From assembly GCA_963759115.1 (NCBI GenBank), contig CAVWXT010000005.1, positions 2,480,001-2,544,000 of the forward strand: a DNA stretch of 64,000 nt. Reading direction: 5' to 3'. The notes under the pieces were generated by a model. The model ran no database searches and was not told the origin of the DNA. It saw only the letters and a list, made by a program, of their open reading frames with translations. The position numbers were made by a program, and so were the translations under genes. The stretch comes from CAVWXT01 sp963759115. Lineage in GTDB: Bacteria; Planctomycetota; Planctomycetia; Pirellulales; Thermoguttaceae. Of this stretch, positions 46,398-56,436 are shown in pieces; positions within the stretch are counted from its first letter, which is position 1; every line of letters starts with the position of its first letter.

Positions 46398-47547
46398 ATG
46401 GCCCAAATGTTGGAAATCAACGAAATTGAGCGGCTGGCCGAGTTCCGCCGCGAGTGGGGGGAACTGCTGCGGCAGACTGCCGGGGCGTCGTTCTTTCAGT
46501 CGTTGGAATGGCTGGAGGTCTATTGGCGGCATTTTGGCGACGGGCAACGTCTCCGCACGATGATCGTTTTGGACGAAGGCCGCCCGACGGGCATCCTGCC
46601 GTTGGTGGTGCGGAGTGAGGCAACCAAAGTTGGCCACCTCCGCGTGCTCACGTTTCCGTTGCACGACTGGGGCTCGTTCTACGGACCCATCGGCGCCGAC
46701 CCGGGACTTACGCTGGCTGCCGGGCTGGAGCACATCCACCGCGCGCCCCGCGACTGGGACATTCTCGAACTCCGCTGGCAGGGCGCCGTCGGCACCGACC
46801 CGACACTGGTCCAGCGAGCCATGCTCGCCGCCGGTTTTCAGGCTTATCCAACCGTGTGGGATCGGGCTGCCCTTGTCGATTTCGCCGGCACGTGGCAGTC
46901 GTACTGGGCGGCCCGCAAAGGCGCATGGCTGCGGCGTTTCCGCCATGCCGAACGACGACTCGCCCAACAAGGAGAGATTTCTCACGTGCGTTACCGGCCG
47001 CTGGGAGAGTTGCACGACGACGGCTCACCTCGCTGGGATCTCTACGACGCTTGCGAGGAGCTTGCCCGGCGAAGCTGGCAGGGCGGAGCGACCGACGGCA
47101 CGACGTTGTCGCACGACGCGGTGCGCGGGTTCCTCCGCGAGGCGCACGAGGCGGCCGCCGCAGCGGGCGCCGCCGACCTCAACCTGCTGCTCCTCGACGG
47201 GATGCCGGCGGCGTTCGTGTATGGCTATCACTACGGTGGCTACGTGTATGGCCTGCGGCGCGGATACGATGCCGCGCAGCCGCGAGGGGGCGGGCAACGT
47301 GCTCTTGGCCCGCGTCCTCCGCGACGGCTTCGCCGCGGCGACCGGATCTACGACATGGGCGTCGGCTCGCGGGAGAGCAAGCGGCACTTTGAGACCCGCG
47401 CGGTTCCCGATCCTGCGCTACAGCCACTTTCCCGCGCTGGCGTTGCGCGGCGCAGTGCTGCGGGTCAAGCGTTGGTGGCAGGGTCGGCGGCTGCCGGCGT
47501 CCACCGCGGTCGGCCGTGTTCAGGATGGCACGGCCGACGCGCGATGA
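46398..47547 (+). CDS. GNAT/FemAB-like acetyltransferase (CelD/BioF2-type, frameshifts)
   Basis: About 383 residues. ATG 46398. SFFQSLEWLEVYWRHFGDG, LPLVVRSEATKVGHLRVLTF, KGAWLRRFRHAERRLAQQGE, then ADLNLLLLDGMPAAFVYGYH and YVYGLRRGYDAAQ, typical of CelD-like acetyltransferase domains, which are often found in polysaccharide or cell-wall loci. The frame changes near 47280 and again before about 47400; the C-terminus reads YSHFPALALRGAVLRVKRWW. Substrate unknown. Confidence 0.8.
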
Positions 47548-47587
47548 ACTTGAGTTGGCCGGTAAACGTGCTAGCGCGGTATCAGCG

Positions 47588-47666
47588 TAGGGTGCCACGG
47601 GCTGCTTGTCAGCCCGTGCTGCGGCTGATTCACGCACTGGCCGGCAAGCGGCCAGTGGCACCCAAG
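47588..47666. repeat. GGGTGCCAC...GTGGCACCC repeat (second copy)
   Basis: Pairs with 33888-33960: AGGGTGCCACGGGCTGCTTG, CAGCCCGTGC, CACGCACTGGCCG and GCGGCCAGTGGCACCC are shared. Confidence 0.85.
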
Positions 47667-47691
47667 CCGTCAACACAACACGGTCGGGGTG

Positions 47692-47913
47692 CTACCGCGG
47701 TATCGGCGCCATCGAGGGCGCGGCGTTGCACGGGCTGCCGCAAGGACTGGCGCACGAGTCGCTCACAACCACGGGCTCCGACACGACCACAGGTTGCGGT
47801 CGTTGTTGCGGGCAGTGGGAGCACCAAGCCTCGTGCCAGCACTCGCCGATGCGGCATCCGGCCGCACCGCTCAACAACACTGTCAGCACCACAAGGGCAA
47901 GTAATCTTTTCAT
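47692..47913 (-). CDS. Small Cys-rich lipoprotein
   Basis: 73 residues. Signal MKRLLALVVLTVLLSG with lipobox SGAAGC; the mature part is Cys- and Pro-rich (ECWHEAWCSHC, SCASPCGSPC). A paralogue (47931-48143) lies 17 bp upstream in the same direction, so this is a tandem duplicate pair. Function unknown. Confidence 0.75.
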   Translation of the reverse strand: MKRLLALVVLTVLLSGAAGCRIGECWHEAWCSHCPQQRPQPVVVSEPVVVSDSCASPCGSPCNAAPSMAPIPR

Positions 47914-47930
47914 CGTTGGCATCCTTCCAC

Positions 47931-48143
47931 TCACGGCGTGGTAACGGGCCCCGGCATGAGCGTGGCGGACGAACCGCCGCACGGGTCGCAGGGGCTGTAG
48001 GTCGGGCAAGGGGTACCGTAGGTGACCGGTGGGGCCGTGGTCTGATGGCAGGCCGGCCCGCGGAACAAGCACTCCATGAACCGGCATCCAGCGGCGCCGG
48101 CCAGCAGGGTCCCTAAGACCGTCAGTATTAGTAGCCTCTTCAT
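47931..48143 (-). CDS. Small Cys-rich lipoprotein (paralogue)
   Basis: 70 residues. MKRLLILTVLGTLLAG, lipobox AGAAGC, then MECLFRGPACHQTT and PCPTYSPCDPCGGSS. Similar to the next gene in leader, Cys spacing and length. Probably an outer-membrane or envelope lipoprotein. Confidence 0.75.
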   Translation of the reverse strand: MKRLLILTVLGTLLAGAAGCRFMECLFRGPACHQTTAPPVTYGTPCPTYSPCDPCGGSSATLMPGPVTTP

Positions 48144-48379
48144 TCCTGGAATCTCCCATCCAAACGGTAACGTTCGATCGCGAAGCTGTCGTCATGGAAA
48201 CTCTACACCACGATTGCTGATGTGCAAATGCAACGACTGCGTTTTCTGGGAAACGTCGCTGTTGCCGTTTTCCTACCCCAAAGGCGAATCTTGGGTTACA
48301 CTTGGTGTGAGACGGGGCAAAGTATGCGCTTCGTCGCGGATTGAGCGATCCCGAAGACTTATCAGTGTTGGCTCCCATC

Positions 48380-49369
48380 ATGATGAAGGCGTTTGCGAAC
48401 CGGCCATTCTCTCCAGGCCTTTCCCCACGGGAGAGCAGGCTCCTTGCCATGCTGTCGGCCCTGGCACTGTGCTGTGCCTCGCTGGCACGCGCCGCCGACG
48501 CCTTGCCACAGGTCTGGCTCGTCAGCACGCGCGGCGCACCGCACTGCGGCGATCTGGATACGAAGTTGGAAGACGTCTGCTATTGGCGGATGGATGAAGA
48601 GTGCCAGTGGTCGTCGGCCGATACCGAGGCTTTCCAGGCGACCGACGACGCCAGCGTGCCCACGGTCGTCTTTATCCACGGCAACCGCACCGACGCGAAT
48701 GAAGCCATCACGAAGGCGTGGTACGTCTACGAACTCATTCGTGTACAGACTGGTGACCGACCCTTCCGCTACGTGATCTGGTCGTGGCCGGCGGAACACG
48801 TAATTCGTCCCAACCGCGAAGACGCTCGTCTGAAGGCCGCGTATAGCGACGTGGAAAGCTACTACCTGGCCCAATGGCTCGACCGCCTGAAGCCGGGGAC
48901 GCCGGTGAGTCTCATCGGGCACAGTTTTGGACCGCGGATCATCACGGGGGCCTTGCACTTGCTGGCCGGCGGCGAAGTGGCCGGCCGGAGTCTGCCGGAG
49001 TCCACGGCGGCCGCGTGGAGCGGGGGCAAGCGAAACCCCGTCCGCGCCGTGCTGATGGCCGCTGCCCTCGATGCCGATTGGCTTGCCCCCGGCCACTGTC
49101 ATGGCCGGGCCCTCTCGCTGATCGATCAAATGCTCGTCGCCTGTAGCCCTGGCGATTGGGTATTGCGGCGATATCCGCGTCTGGGCGGCCGCGGCGGACC
49201 GCAGTCAATGGGCGCCATCGGCCCCTGCCTTGGTGATGACGCCGACAAGGTCGAAGTGGTTGAGGTCGGCGGCGTGGCCCACAATTGGCGGCGCTATAGT
49301 TCGGCGCCCGACGTTTGTTGCCGATGGGCGCACTACACGTTCCTGGACGAACCGCCGGATCAGCCCTGA
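48380..49369 (+). CDS. Secreted alpha/beta hydrolase
   Basis: 329 residues. The N-terminal signal contains LLAMLSALALCCASLARA, with cleavage before ADALPQVWLVSTRGAP. VPTVVFIHGNRTDANEA is the oxyanion-hole region, and VSLIGHSFGPRIITGALHLL contains the nucleophile elbow GHSFG. The candidate catalytic His is in VGGVAHNWRRY. Cys residues in the mature part (CYWRMDEECQW, DVCCRW) suit an exported protein. Substrate unknown. Intact. Confidence 0.85.
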   Translation: MMKAFANRPFSPGLSPRESRLLAMLSALALCCASLARAADALPQVWLVSTRGAPHCGDLDTKLEDVCYWRMDEECQWSSADTEAFQATDDASVPTVVFIHGNRTDANEAITKAWYVYELIRVQTGDRPFRYVIWSWPAEHVIRPNREDARLKAAYSDVESYYLAQWLDRLKPGTPVSLIGHSFGPRIITGALHLLAGGEVAGRSLPESTAAAWSGGKRNPVRAVLMAAALDADWLAPGHCHGRALSLIDQMLVACSPGDWVLRRYPRLGGRGGPQSMGAIGPCLGDDADKVEVVEVGGVAHNWRRYSSAPDVCCRWAHYTFLDEPPDQP

Positions 49370-49405
49370 CTATCGCATTCTGCCGCGATCGCGGATAATA
49401 CGGGG

Positions 49406-50325
49406 ATGGACGCACCCGTTGCTTATCTTAACGGCTCGTGGATTCCGGCCGCCGCGGCCGTCGTACCGGTGGGCGATGCGGGCTTCGTGCTGGGGACCAC
49501 CGTTGCCGAGCAATTGCGGACTTTCGCCGGCCAGCTTTTCCGCCTGGACGACCACCTGGCCCGATTGGCGCAGTCGCTGGACATCATCGGCTTGGATCCG
49601 GGCATCGAGCCTGGCTCAGCTTGCGGAGATCGCCCGCGAACTGGTCGCTCGAAATCACCCGTGTTTGGCTTCGGGCGACGACTTGCGGCTGTCGGTGGTT
49701 GTGACCCCCGGCAGCCATCCCGCGTATGAGCCGGCGGTTTCCGGGCGGCCCACCGTCTGCCTGCACACGCATCCGCTGGCCTTTTCGCTTTGGGCCGAGA
49801 AATACCGGGAAGGCCAGGCGTTGGTCACGACGGCCGTCCAGCAGGTCCCTTCGCAGTGCTGGCCGGCGGCGTTGAAGTGCCGCAGCCGGATGCACTATTA
49901 TCTGGCCGACAAGCAGGCTGCCGCGATCGACCCGCAAGCCAGGGCGCTGCTGTTGGACGCCCAGGGCTTCGTCACCGAGGCATCGACGGCCAACGTGCTG
50001 ATCTACAACGCCCGCGAGGGCCTGGTTTCTCCCCCGTACAACAAGATCCTCCGCGGGATCAGTCTCTCGGTGGCGATGGAGTTGGCCGGACAACTCGGCA
50101 TCCCGTGTACGCAGCGCGAGCTGACGGATCGGCGACGTGGCGGCCGCCGACGAAGTGCTGCTGACGAGCACTTCGATGTGCGTTCTGCCGGTCACGCGTT
50201 TCAACGGCCGGCCGATCGGCGCGGGGCGTCCCGGCAAGGTGTTCGGCGATCTCCTGGCCGCGTGGAGCCGGTTGGCGGGGGTGGATATCGCTGGCGCAGG
50301 CGGAACGGTTTTCGCGCAGGGATGA
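49406..50325 (+). CDS. Class IV PLP-dependent aminotransferase (two frameshifts)
   Basis: About 305 residues in the branched-chain aminotransferase / aminodeoxychorismate lyase fold. MDAPVAYLNGSWIPAAAAVV, DAGFVLGTTVAEQLRTFAGQ, FRLDDHLARLAQSLDIIGLD; the PLP-lysine candidate lies in PAALKCRSRMHYYLADKQA; then GFVTEASTANVLIYNAREGL, PPYNKILRGISLSVAMELAG and LTSTSMCVLPVTRFNGRPIG. Frame changes near 49610 and 50128. The precise substrate cannot be told from the sequence. Confidence 0.85.
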
Positions 50326-50456
50326 GGGTTGAAGGATGAAGGAATGAATCCTCGTCTGTAATTCCTGCTGGTCTTGTCGAATGACTATGACCGCTTGCGG
50401 TTTTGCAGGCGAAACGGTCCGCACGCCGGTCCCTACTTGCTCGTCGTCCCGAATTC

Positions 50457-51278
50457 CTACTTGACCACCAGGCAACCCAGCAGTCGGCCGCCGCAGGCCC
50501 GGACCACGTGGGCGGCCTCGGCCACGGCACGCCGCGCGGTGTGCCCCAGACGCACCACCAGGTACACGCCGTCGCAGCGTCGCGTCATCCATGCGGCCTC
50601 GGGGTACGCCAGCGAAGGCGTATCGAGCAGGACCAGCGACCAGCCCTGCCGCAACTCCTCGCAACGGAACGGATCGAAGCCGCGGGATTGCGCTCTTGCA
50701 GCGGCAGGGGCCGGCAGGAAGCTCAGCCGCGGCAGATTGGTCGGGTAGATCAGGGCCTGGCAATCGGCCGTGTTGTCGGCCGGCACTCTCAATCGCGCCG
50801 TAAGGTCCGGCTTGCGGAAGTTGGCGTCGACCACCAAGATGCTGTTTGCCGTTCGTGCGGCCAATTCCGGCGCCAAGGCGATCAACACGCCGGTCTTCCC
50901 GTCGCCGTCGCCGGGACTGGTCAGCGCGATCATCCGCGTGCGCTCCAGCGACAACTGGCGAAGAATGTCCTCGGCCGCCTCGGCGCAGGCGTGCCTCGTC
51001 GCCGCGGCGGCGCATTCGGGCCAAGTCACCAGCGGCGCGGCCGTTGCCGACGTGTCTCCGTCGGCCGCCGGCAAGTTGGGCAGCGTAAATCGCTCGACCG
51101 CCGACGCCTCTCTCGCCCTCCGGCAGAGAGCGGGGGTGAGGGACAAGGCGGAAGGGGCCGTCGTTGGGGTGGCAGTTGTACTGCCACCCCCGAATGTCGG
51201 CGGTTCCAGGGGCGGCAGTACAACTGCCACCCCAACATCGGCCTCGATCTGCTTGGCGGCGTCTGGCATCCGGCTCAT
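50457..51278 (-). CDS. CpsD/CapB-like tyrosine autokinase of an exopolysaccharide locus
   Basis: 273 residues. The cytoplasmic ATPase half of a bacterial tyrosine kinase: Walker A region ALTSPGDGDGKTGVLIALA, Walker A' ILVVDANFRKPDLTAR and Walker B WSLVLLDTPSLAYPEAAW. No Tyr-rich C-terminal tail is visible (it ends GGRLLGCLVVK), so autophosphorylation is doubtful and it may act mainly as a MinD-like partner of the chain-length protein. A palindromic repeat near the N-terminus (51167-51234) is translated in frame. It starts 4 bp after the ATPase stop, so it is co-transcribed with it. Confidence 0.83.
   Translation of the reverse strand: MSRMPDAAKQIEADVGVAVVLPPLEPPTFGGGSTTATPTTAPSALSLTPALCRRAREASAVERFTLPNLPAADGDTSATAAPLVTWPECAAAATRHACAEAAEDILRQLSLERTRMIALTSPGDGDGKTGVLIALAPELAARTANSILVVDANFRKPDLTARLRVPADNTADCQALIYPTNLPRLSFLPAPAAARAQSRGFDPFRCEELRQGWSLVLLDTPSLAYPEAAWMTRRCDGVYLVVRLGHTARRAVAEAAHVVRACGGRLLGCLVVK
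51167..51234. repeat. GGGGTGGCAGTTGTACTGCC palindrome inside the autokinase gene
   Basis: GGTGGCAGTTGTACTGCCAC and GGCGGCAGTACAACTGCCAC are each dyads and are also complementary to one another. The reading frame passes through, giving AVVLPPLEPPTFGGGSTTAT. Confidence 0.85.
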
Positions 51279-51282
51279 GGCA

Positions 51283-52678
51283 CTAGCCTCGGCGGAGTCG
51301 GGCGAACAACTGCCGATACTCGCGACGTGCGCGGGCGCCGACCGGCGGCTGCGGCGGAGAGCACTTGTCTTGGATGTCGTCCGCCACCAGCGAATCGGGG
51401 GCCGGGATCGGAAACGGGTGCAGAGACGAGCATGGTTTCCGACTCCGGTCCCCGCCTTCGTTCCGGCTGCCCTTCCGGGTCTGCAACCTTTTTCGGCGTC
51501 GCCGCCGGGGCGACCGCCGCCGCATAGCGGTCGGCCACGACCTCTTCGTGCTCGAACTCCTCCTGGAACGGATGGGCCGACTCCTCGAAGCACAGTTCGA
51601 TCTCGGGACCGATCGAGCCGGCGGGCTGGAAGTCGTCGTCGGCCTCGGCCAAGAGGCGTTCGATGCGGCGGATCTGCTGGCCCGGCTCGGCGTCGTCGGC
51701 CTCGTGCTCTTCCGCCGGCAACGAGATCCGCAACGCGCGGCGTCGATGGCCCTTGTTCGCTGGCCGACGAGCTCGGCGCCGCGTCGGCCTGGTCGTCCAG
51801 CGAGCCGAACTCGATCACGCCGCCGCTCCGGCCTGATCGCTCTTCGGCTCGCCGGTCCAAGGCGTGGGCAACTGCTGGAGATCGGCCCAGGCCTCTTCGA
51901 TGTTGGCCGGCTCGATCCGTCTTCCGCCCGGCCACGTAGGCCAGCAGCAGGGCGTGGTCGCACACCTGGTTGATCAGCCGGGGCACGCCGCCGGTGGCTT
52001 GAAACACGCTTTGGCACGTCTCCTCCGGGAAGACCTGTTCGCCGCGTCCGCCCGCCGCGTTGATCTGCGACTGAATGTAGTCCTGGGTCTCGGTGCGGTT
52101 GAGGGCTTCGAGGTAGCAGCGGGCGGCCAGGCGCTGGCTGAACGAGTCGAGCTTGGGGCTGGCGAAACGTTCCTCCAACACGGGCCCGCCGGCCAGCACC
52201 AGCCGCACCAGCGGCTGGCCGCCGCGAGCGAGATTGGTCAACAGGCGGATTTCTTCCAGCAGGCGAAGCGGCAGCGTATGGGCCTCGTCGACCAGCAGCA
52301 CCAGGCCGTGCGAGCGGTCGTCGCCGGCCATCAGGTAGTCGACCACGGCCAGTCGCAGTCTCGCCTTCGTCCATGCCGCGATAGGGCCGGCCCAATTCGT
52401 ACAGGATCGCCTGAAACAGGGCGCGGCGGGTGCTCAGCCGCCCGCTGGCGAGCATGGCCACCTGGAACGACCGCCGGAACTGCTCCGCCAGGAGCAGGCA
52501 CAGCAGCGTCTTGCCGGTGCCCGAGGGGCCGATCACCAGCCCCGCCCCCTCGCCGCGTTGGATGCAGCGAGCCAGAGTGGTCCGCGCGCCCTCGATGGCG
52601 GTGGCGGGGAAGTAGTGATCGATCTGGGGGACCGACGGCGAAGGGCCGCCGGTTCAGGCCGAAACAGCCGTCATACAT
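51283..52678 (-). CDS. GspA/ExeA-like ATPase of an exopolysaccharide/PEP-CTERM-type locus (frameshifts)
   Basis: About 460 residues. MYDGCFGLNRRPFAV is the characteristic start of this AAA family. Walker A is VIGPSGTGKTLLCLLLAEQF; Walker B is GLVLLVDEAHTLPLRLLEEI, then RLVLAGGPVLEERFASPKL, SFSQRLAARCYLEAL and GGVPRLINQVCDHALLLAY. The frame changes near 52635, 52355 and 51935, and again further on; the C-terminus ends RREYRQLFARLRRG. Proteins of this type sit beside a chain-length determinant and a tyrosine kinase in exosortase-associated polysaccharide loci, exactly as here. Confidence 0.83.
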
Positions 52679-52828
52679 TGCCCATGCATCCTACGTTACC
52701 GTCGATGCCCGCCGAGTTCTGGGGTGCCGAACTGAGTCTATACTCTTCCATTCCATCAATTCGGCAACCGGCGGATGAATGATAAGCGGTCCGGCCGAAA
52801 CTTCTTTCGCCGGACGAGGATGCGTTCT

Positions 52829-54029
52829 CTAAATCCCGATTACGCCCCAGACTGCCACCAAGGGACATGCGACAATCAGGAGCAGCCCGATCGTGAGCAA
52901 CACGCGGCGGATGCGCGACTGGCGGCGACTGGCGACGGCGGGATTCGGCAGGGGATTGTCGGCCGGAATCGTGGCGACCACCGGCGCATCGGCGTCAGCC
53001 TGGACGCCCGCGGCGCTGGCCGCCAGCGGCTCGATGTTCGCCCCCACCGCCAGCGAGCCGACCCCCAGGGCCATGACCGCGCTGACCACGAAGGTCGTCG
53101 CCAGCAAGCGTTGCCAATCATCGCTCGGCAGCGGCCGGTTCTCGACTACCTGGGCCTGCTCGACGGCGAACTGCGGTTCGGCCTGCTGGCCGGCCAGGGC
53201 CTTCTTTTCGGCGGCTGCGGCTTCGTCGCGGGCCTGCCGGGTTCGCTCCACGGCCGCCGTCAGTTCGTCCAACGTGGCCTGGTCGGCCTGGGAAATAGCC
53301 GGCGCGTCCGGCACGATGGGCGCGACCGCCGGTCGCGGCTTTGTGTCGGGGACTTGTCGCGGCGTGGCCGCCAATTGTTCCTTGATGGCCGTGATGCGTT
53401 CCGCCAGGTCCTGCACCGCCGGGTGCAGCGGCGTACGATCGGTCAGCAATTGGTCGTGACGCTGCTGAAGCGTCGCAAGCTGGCGGTCCAGATCGACCCA
53501 CTGCGGATTGTCGGTCATCGGCGGTGCGGACGGCTTCTGCACCTCGGCGGCCGCTCGCGCCGGGCCGCTTCCGCCGCGTCGGCCAACTGCCGGCGAAACG
53601 CCTCCAAGCGGTTGGCATTCTCGGCGTACGCTCGCTGCGCCCTTTCCAGGGCTTCATGGGCGAGCAAACGTGGCCCTTCCGTGCAGCGTTTCCATTCTGC
53701 ACGGCGGTCGCGGACGTACCGCTCGGCCGATTCGTTGGCGAACTGGGCGGCGCGCTGCGGGTCGCTGTCCGTATAGCGTAGGGGGACGCGGGCAGCCACG
53801 CTGTCTGCGGTGGGGGCGGCGTCGTCCGATGACGCGACCGTGGGACGGGGAATGACGTAGGCCGTGGCCGTGTAGGTTGGGTCTGGGCGGCCGGGGGCGC
53901 GTTCCTCTGGCCCCAGCCATACACGACGAACGCCGTCAAGCCGAATGTCAGCAGGCAAAGCAATATGGGCGCCCGGCCGGATGATTGCGGCCGGACGGTG
54001 CGTGGCACACGCTTCCAAATCCTTGACAT
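52829..54029 (-). CDS. Wzz/GumC-like polysaccharide chain-length protein (frameshifts)
   Basis: About 400 residues. Start MSRIWKRVPRTVRPQ, first helix PILLCLLTFGLTAFVVYGW, then a periplasmic coiled-coil domain (RYTDSDPQRAAQFANESAER, LERAQRAYAENANRLEAFRR, LDELTAAVERTRQARDEAAA). There is a helix near LLATTFVVSAVMALGVG, and a final helix VLLTIGLLLIVACPLVAVWG. This is the architecture of polysaccharide co-polymerases. Frame changes near 53870 and 53545. First gene of the minus-strand trio with the ATPase and autokinase; no glycosyltransferases are visible in the window. Confidence 0.78.
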
Positions 54030-54208
54030 CGTGCGTCCCCGATAGGCCGCCGGCGCAGACCGACCCCTTAGTTCGACATCGACCCAACCGCGGCTGGAAC
54101 TTGAATGCGCAGGGTATGCTTTCGCATGGTTGAATTCGGAGAACCGCAAAGCGGTTCAATAAGAAAGCCCAGGGCAAGCGCAGCGCCGCCCTGGGTTGGC
54201 TCAATACT

Positions 54209-54264
54209 AACCCGAAGCGCAAGCGAGGGATGCGTATCCCGCTCCCTCGCTTGCGCTTCGGGTT
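54209..54264. repeat. AACCCGAAGCGCAAGCGAGG palindrome
   Basis: The 22-bp arms are perfect complements around TGCGTATCCCGC. It lies in a 480-bp spacer that is otherwise empty of genes. Confidence 0.85.
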
Positions 54265-54511
54265 GGCGTGGGCCGTCGGAGAAAAGTGACATTCTTGACC
54301 GCGAGCGGTATATGCGACCCTTTCAGGGTCGTAACGGCCTCGTTGGACCGATTCCCAAGGCGGCGCTGCGCTTGCCTTGCCGCCCCGAGAAGGTGTAGGA
54401 TTGGTCTATGGAGCATGACGGGATTTGGCCATGGCACCCCGTCTATCCAGGTTGACCGGTTTAGTTGACACACTGTGCGCTAGAGAACCGTTGGCCGGGC
54501 TGGAGTAGCCA

Positions 54512-55012
54512 ATGAAACTCAGCAGGCGTTCGTTCGTCTTGGCGATCTTTTTCCCCGGCACGGTCGTCGTCGGTGTCGTGCTGGCACTGGCGATTTGCGT
54601 ATTCAGCCAACGTTGGTCCTACCGTTCAACGGACTACGATCCGGCGCTCACAGCCCAGGCACATTCCCTGGTTCCGATTTTGAGAGCTATCGAACGTTAT
54701 CGCAAGAAAGAGGGAAAGCTGCCAAGGAGCTACGACGACTTCCGTAGTTACATTCCAGATGATGCGAGCGCTCCGCCGAATGAGGGCGGACTTTTCGAAA
54801 TCTACCACGCGACGTACGGGACTAACGGTTCAACCTACTGGGTTTGGCTCAAGCTCGGATGGGATCCATCCTTGACCTACGACTCCGCGGATGACAGTTG
54901 GACGTTTGACCCCGGGGATGGCTCGGCTACCAAGAAAGTGAAACTGGACGTAATGTGGCAAGAGGAGGAAGCGGGAGGAAGTGACAGCCGGGACGGTCCG
55001 ACAAGCCACTAG
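54512..55012 (+). CDS. Hypothetical membrane-anchored protein
   Basis: 166 residues: MKLSRRSFVLAIFFPG and one transmembrane helix (VVVGVVLALAICVFS), then a soluble part with LVPILRAIERYRKKEGKLPR and SYDDFRSYIPDD, ending TYDSADDSWTFDPGDGS. The IERYRKKEGKLP pattern recalls the stalk helix of pseudopilin-like proteins, but no prepilin peptidase site is visible. Function unknown. Confidence 0.7.
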   Translation: MKLSRRSFVLAIFFPGTVVVGVVLALAICVFSQRWSYRSTDYDPALTAQAHSLVPILRAIERYRKKEGKLPRSYDDFRSYIPDDASAPPNEGGLFEIYHATYGTNGSTYWVWLKLGWDPSLTYDSADDSWTFDPGDGSATKKVKLDVMWQEEEAGGSDSRDGPTSH

Positions 55013-55145
55013 GATTAACGTCAAGTACGAGTGCAACACAGAATGGGCCAACAACGCGCGTTCGCAAAGCCGCTTCACGGTCGCCTGTGGCGACAACAGG
55101 GCGTCCCGTTGCACAGTCGATTCCCCATCCGATCGAATCACCACG

Positions 55146-55801
55146 CTATCGCGGCGCAATGCCCAGCGCGGCGTAGAGCCGCGGGTCGGCCAGACTATCG
55201 ACGATCAGCGACGCGGCGGCAAAGTCCTGCCCGCGGCTGTGTTCGCCCGGCACGGCCACGGTGAAGGCCCCCGCCGCGGCGGCCGCCAGGCAGCCGTTCT
55301 GGCTGTCCTCCAACACGGCCATCTCGGCCGGCGGCACGCCAAAACGCCGGGCCGCGGTCAGATAAATCTCCGGGTGCGGCTTGCCGCGGGTGATGTCTTC
55401 GGCCGTGAGGATGAACTGGAACCGCCGGTGCATGTCGAACGGCTTCAGGCAGGCGTCGACCAGTTCGCGGGCGCTGCTGGTGCCGATCGCCTTGGGGATG
55501 CCGGCCCGCTCCAAGGCGTCGAGCAACTCCAACAGGCCGGGCATGGGGGCCAATCGGCCCTCCAGCACGCCGATGAACAACCGGTTGGATTCGGCGGCCA
55601 ACTCCTGCCAGGTCTCGCTAAGGTTGCAGCAGCGGATCATGATCTCGAAGCTCGGCTGCGGCTGCAGGCCCATCATCTCGTGCTTCAGTTCCTCGGTGAA
55701 CTTGTGCCCTCGCCGCCGCAGCAACTCGGTGCCCGGCCAAGGTGTACAACGTCCTCCGTGTTGAACATCAGGCCGTCCATGTCGAAAACAACAACGCGCA
55801 T
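55146..55801 (-). CDS. HAD-superfamily sugar-phosphate phosphatase/mutase-like hydrolase (frameshift)
   Basis: About 218 residues. The nucleophile motif VVVFDMDGLMFNTE is at the start (ATG 55801). The cap domain has LKHEMMGLQP; motif II is AIGTSSAREL, motif III HRRFQFILTAEDITRGKPHP and motif IV VLEDSQNGCLAAAAAGAFTV. This resembles beta-phosphoglucomutase/phosphatase proteins. The frame changes near 55745. Its start overlaps the NUDIX gene end by 34 bp, so it is the last gene of a three-gene operon. Confidence 0.87.
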
Positions 55802-56436
55802 GCATTCGACATCTCCTCCAACAGCGTCACCAGTTCCCCCAAGATCATGCACGTCGCGCCCCAGAACCTGGTGCGATCTGGAAGAGGAAGTGCGGGGCGA
55901 CGTAACTGCGGCCCTCGTGCTGCCGAGTGTGGCTGCCGAAATGGGCCGGGTCGAGCAGGTGCGCCAGCGGCACTTCCAACACTTCTTCGACTTCCGCCGG
56001 GTTGGGCGACGAACCGCGGCCGCGCGGCGGACCGCCGCAACCCAGGGCGTAACCAGGTAGTTGCTCGCCTGGACGTACAGCGGCGAGAGCGTGCCCAGCA
56101 GGTCGATCGGCTGGCCGTCGTCGCCCAGTTCTTCGTGGAACTCGCGGAGCGCGGCCTCGGCGGTGGTTTCGCCCGGCTCGACGGCCCCGCCCGGCAGGCT
56201 CACTTGTCCGGCGTGGGCGGCCAGATGTGCGACGGCCGCAACGTCAGCGGCAGGTGCCACTGGGCCTTCGTGCGGATAGAGCAACAGCAGCACGGCGGCC
56301 GGCCGGGCATCCGGCGGCGCCACGTCGTAGTGCCGCCACGGCCGCGGATGGGGCTCGAACCGCGAGCCCACCATCGGGCCCGGCAAGCGGTTGGGCCAAG
56401 TCGCCCGGCCAGCCATTGCGGCAGTTTCTCGTTCAT
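55768..56436 (-). CDS. NUDIX hydrolase, CoA pyrophosphatase-like (frameshifts)
   Basis: About 222 residues starting MNEKLPQWLAGRL. RPAAVLLLLYPHEG is followed by HAGQVSLPGGAVEPGE and the NUDIX box GGAVEPGETTAEAALREFHE plus ELG. SNYLVTPWVAAV and a C-terminal WGATCMILGELVTLLEEM fit CoA-diphosphate hydrolases. The frame changes near 56400, 56000 and 55875. Its start overlaps the membrane gene's stop (ATGA at 56436-56433), indicating coupling. Confidence 0.82.
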
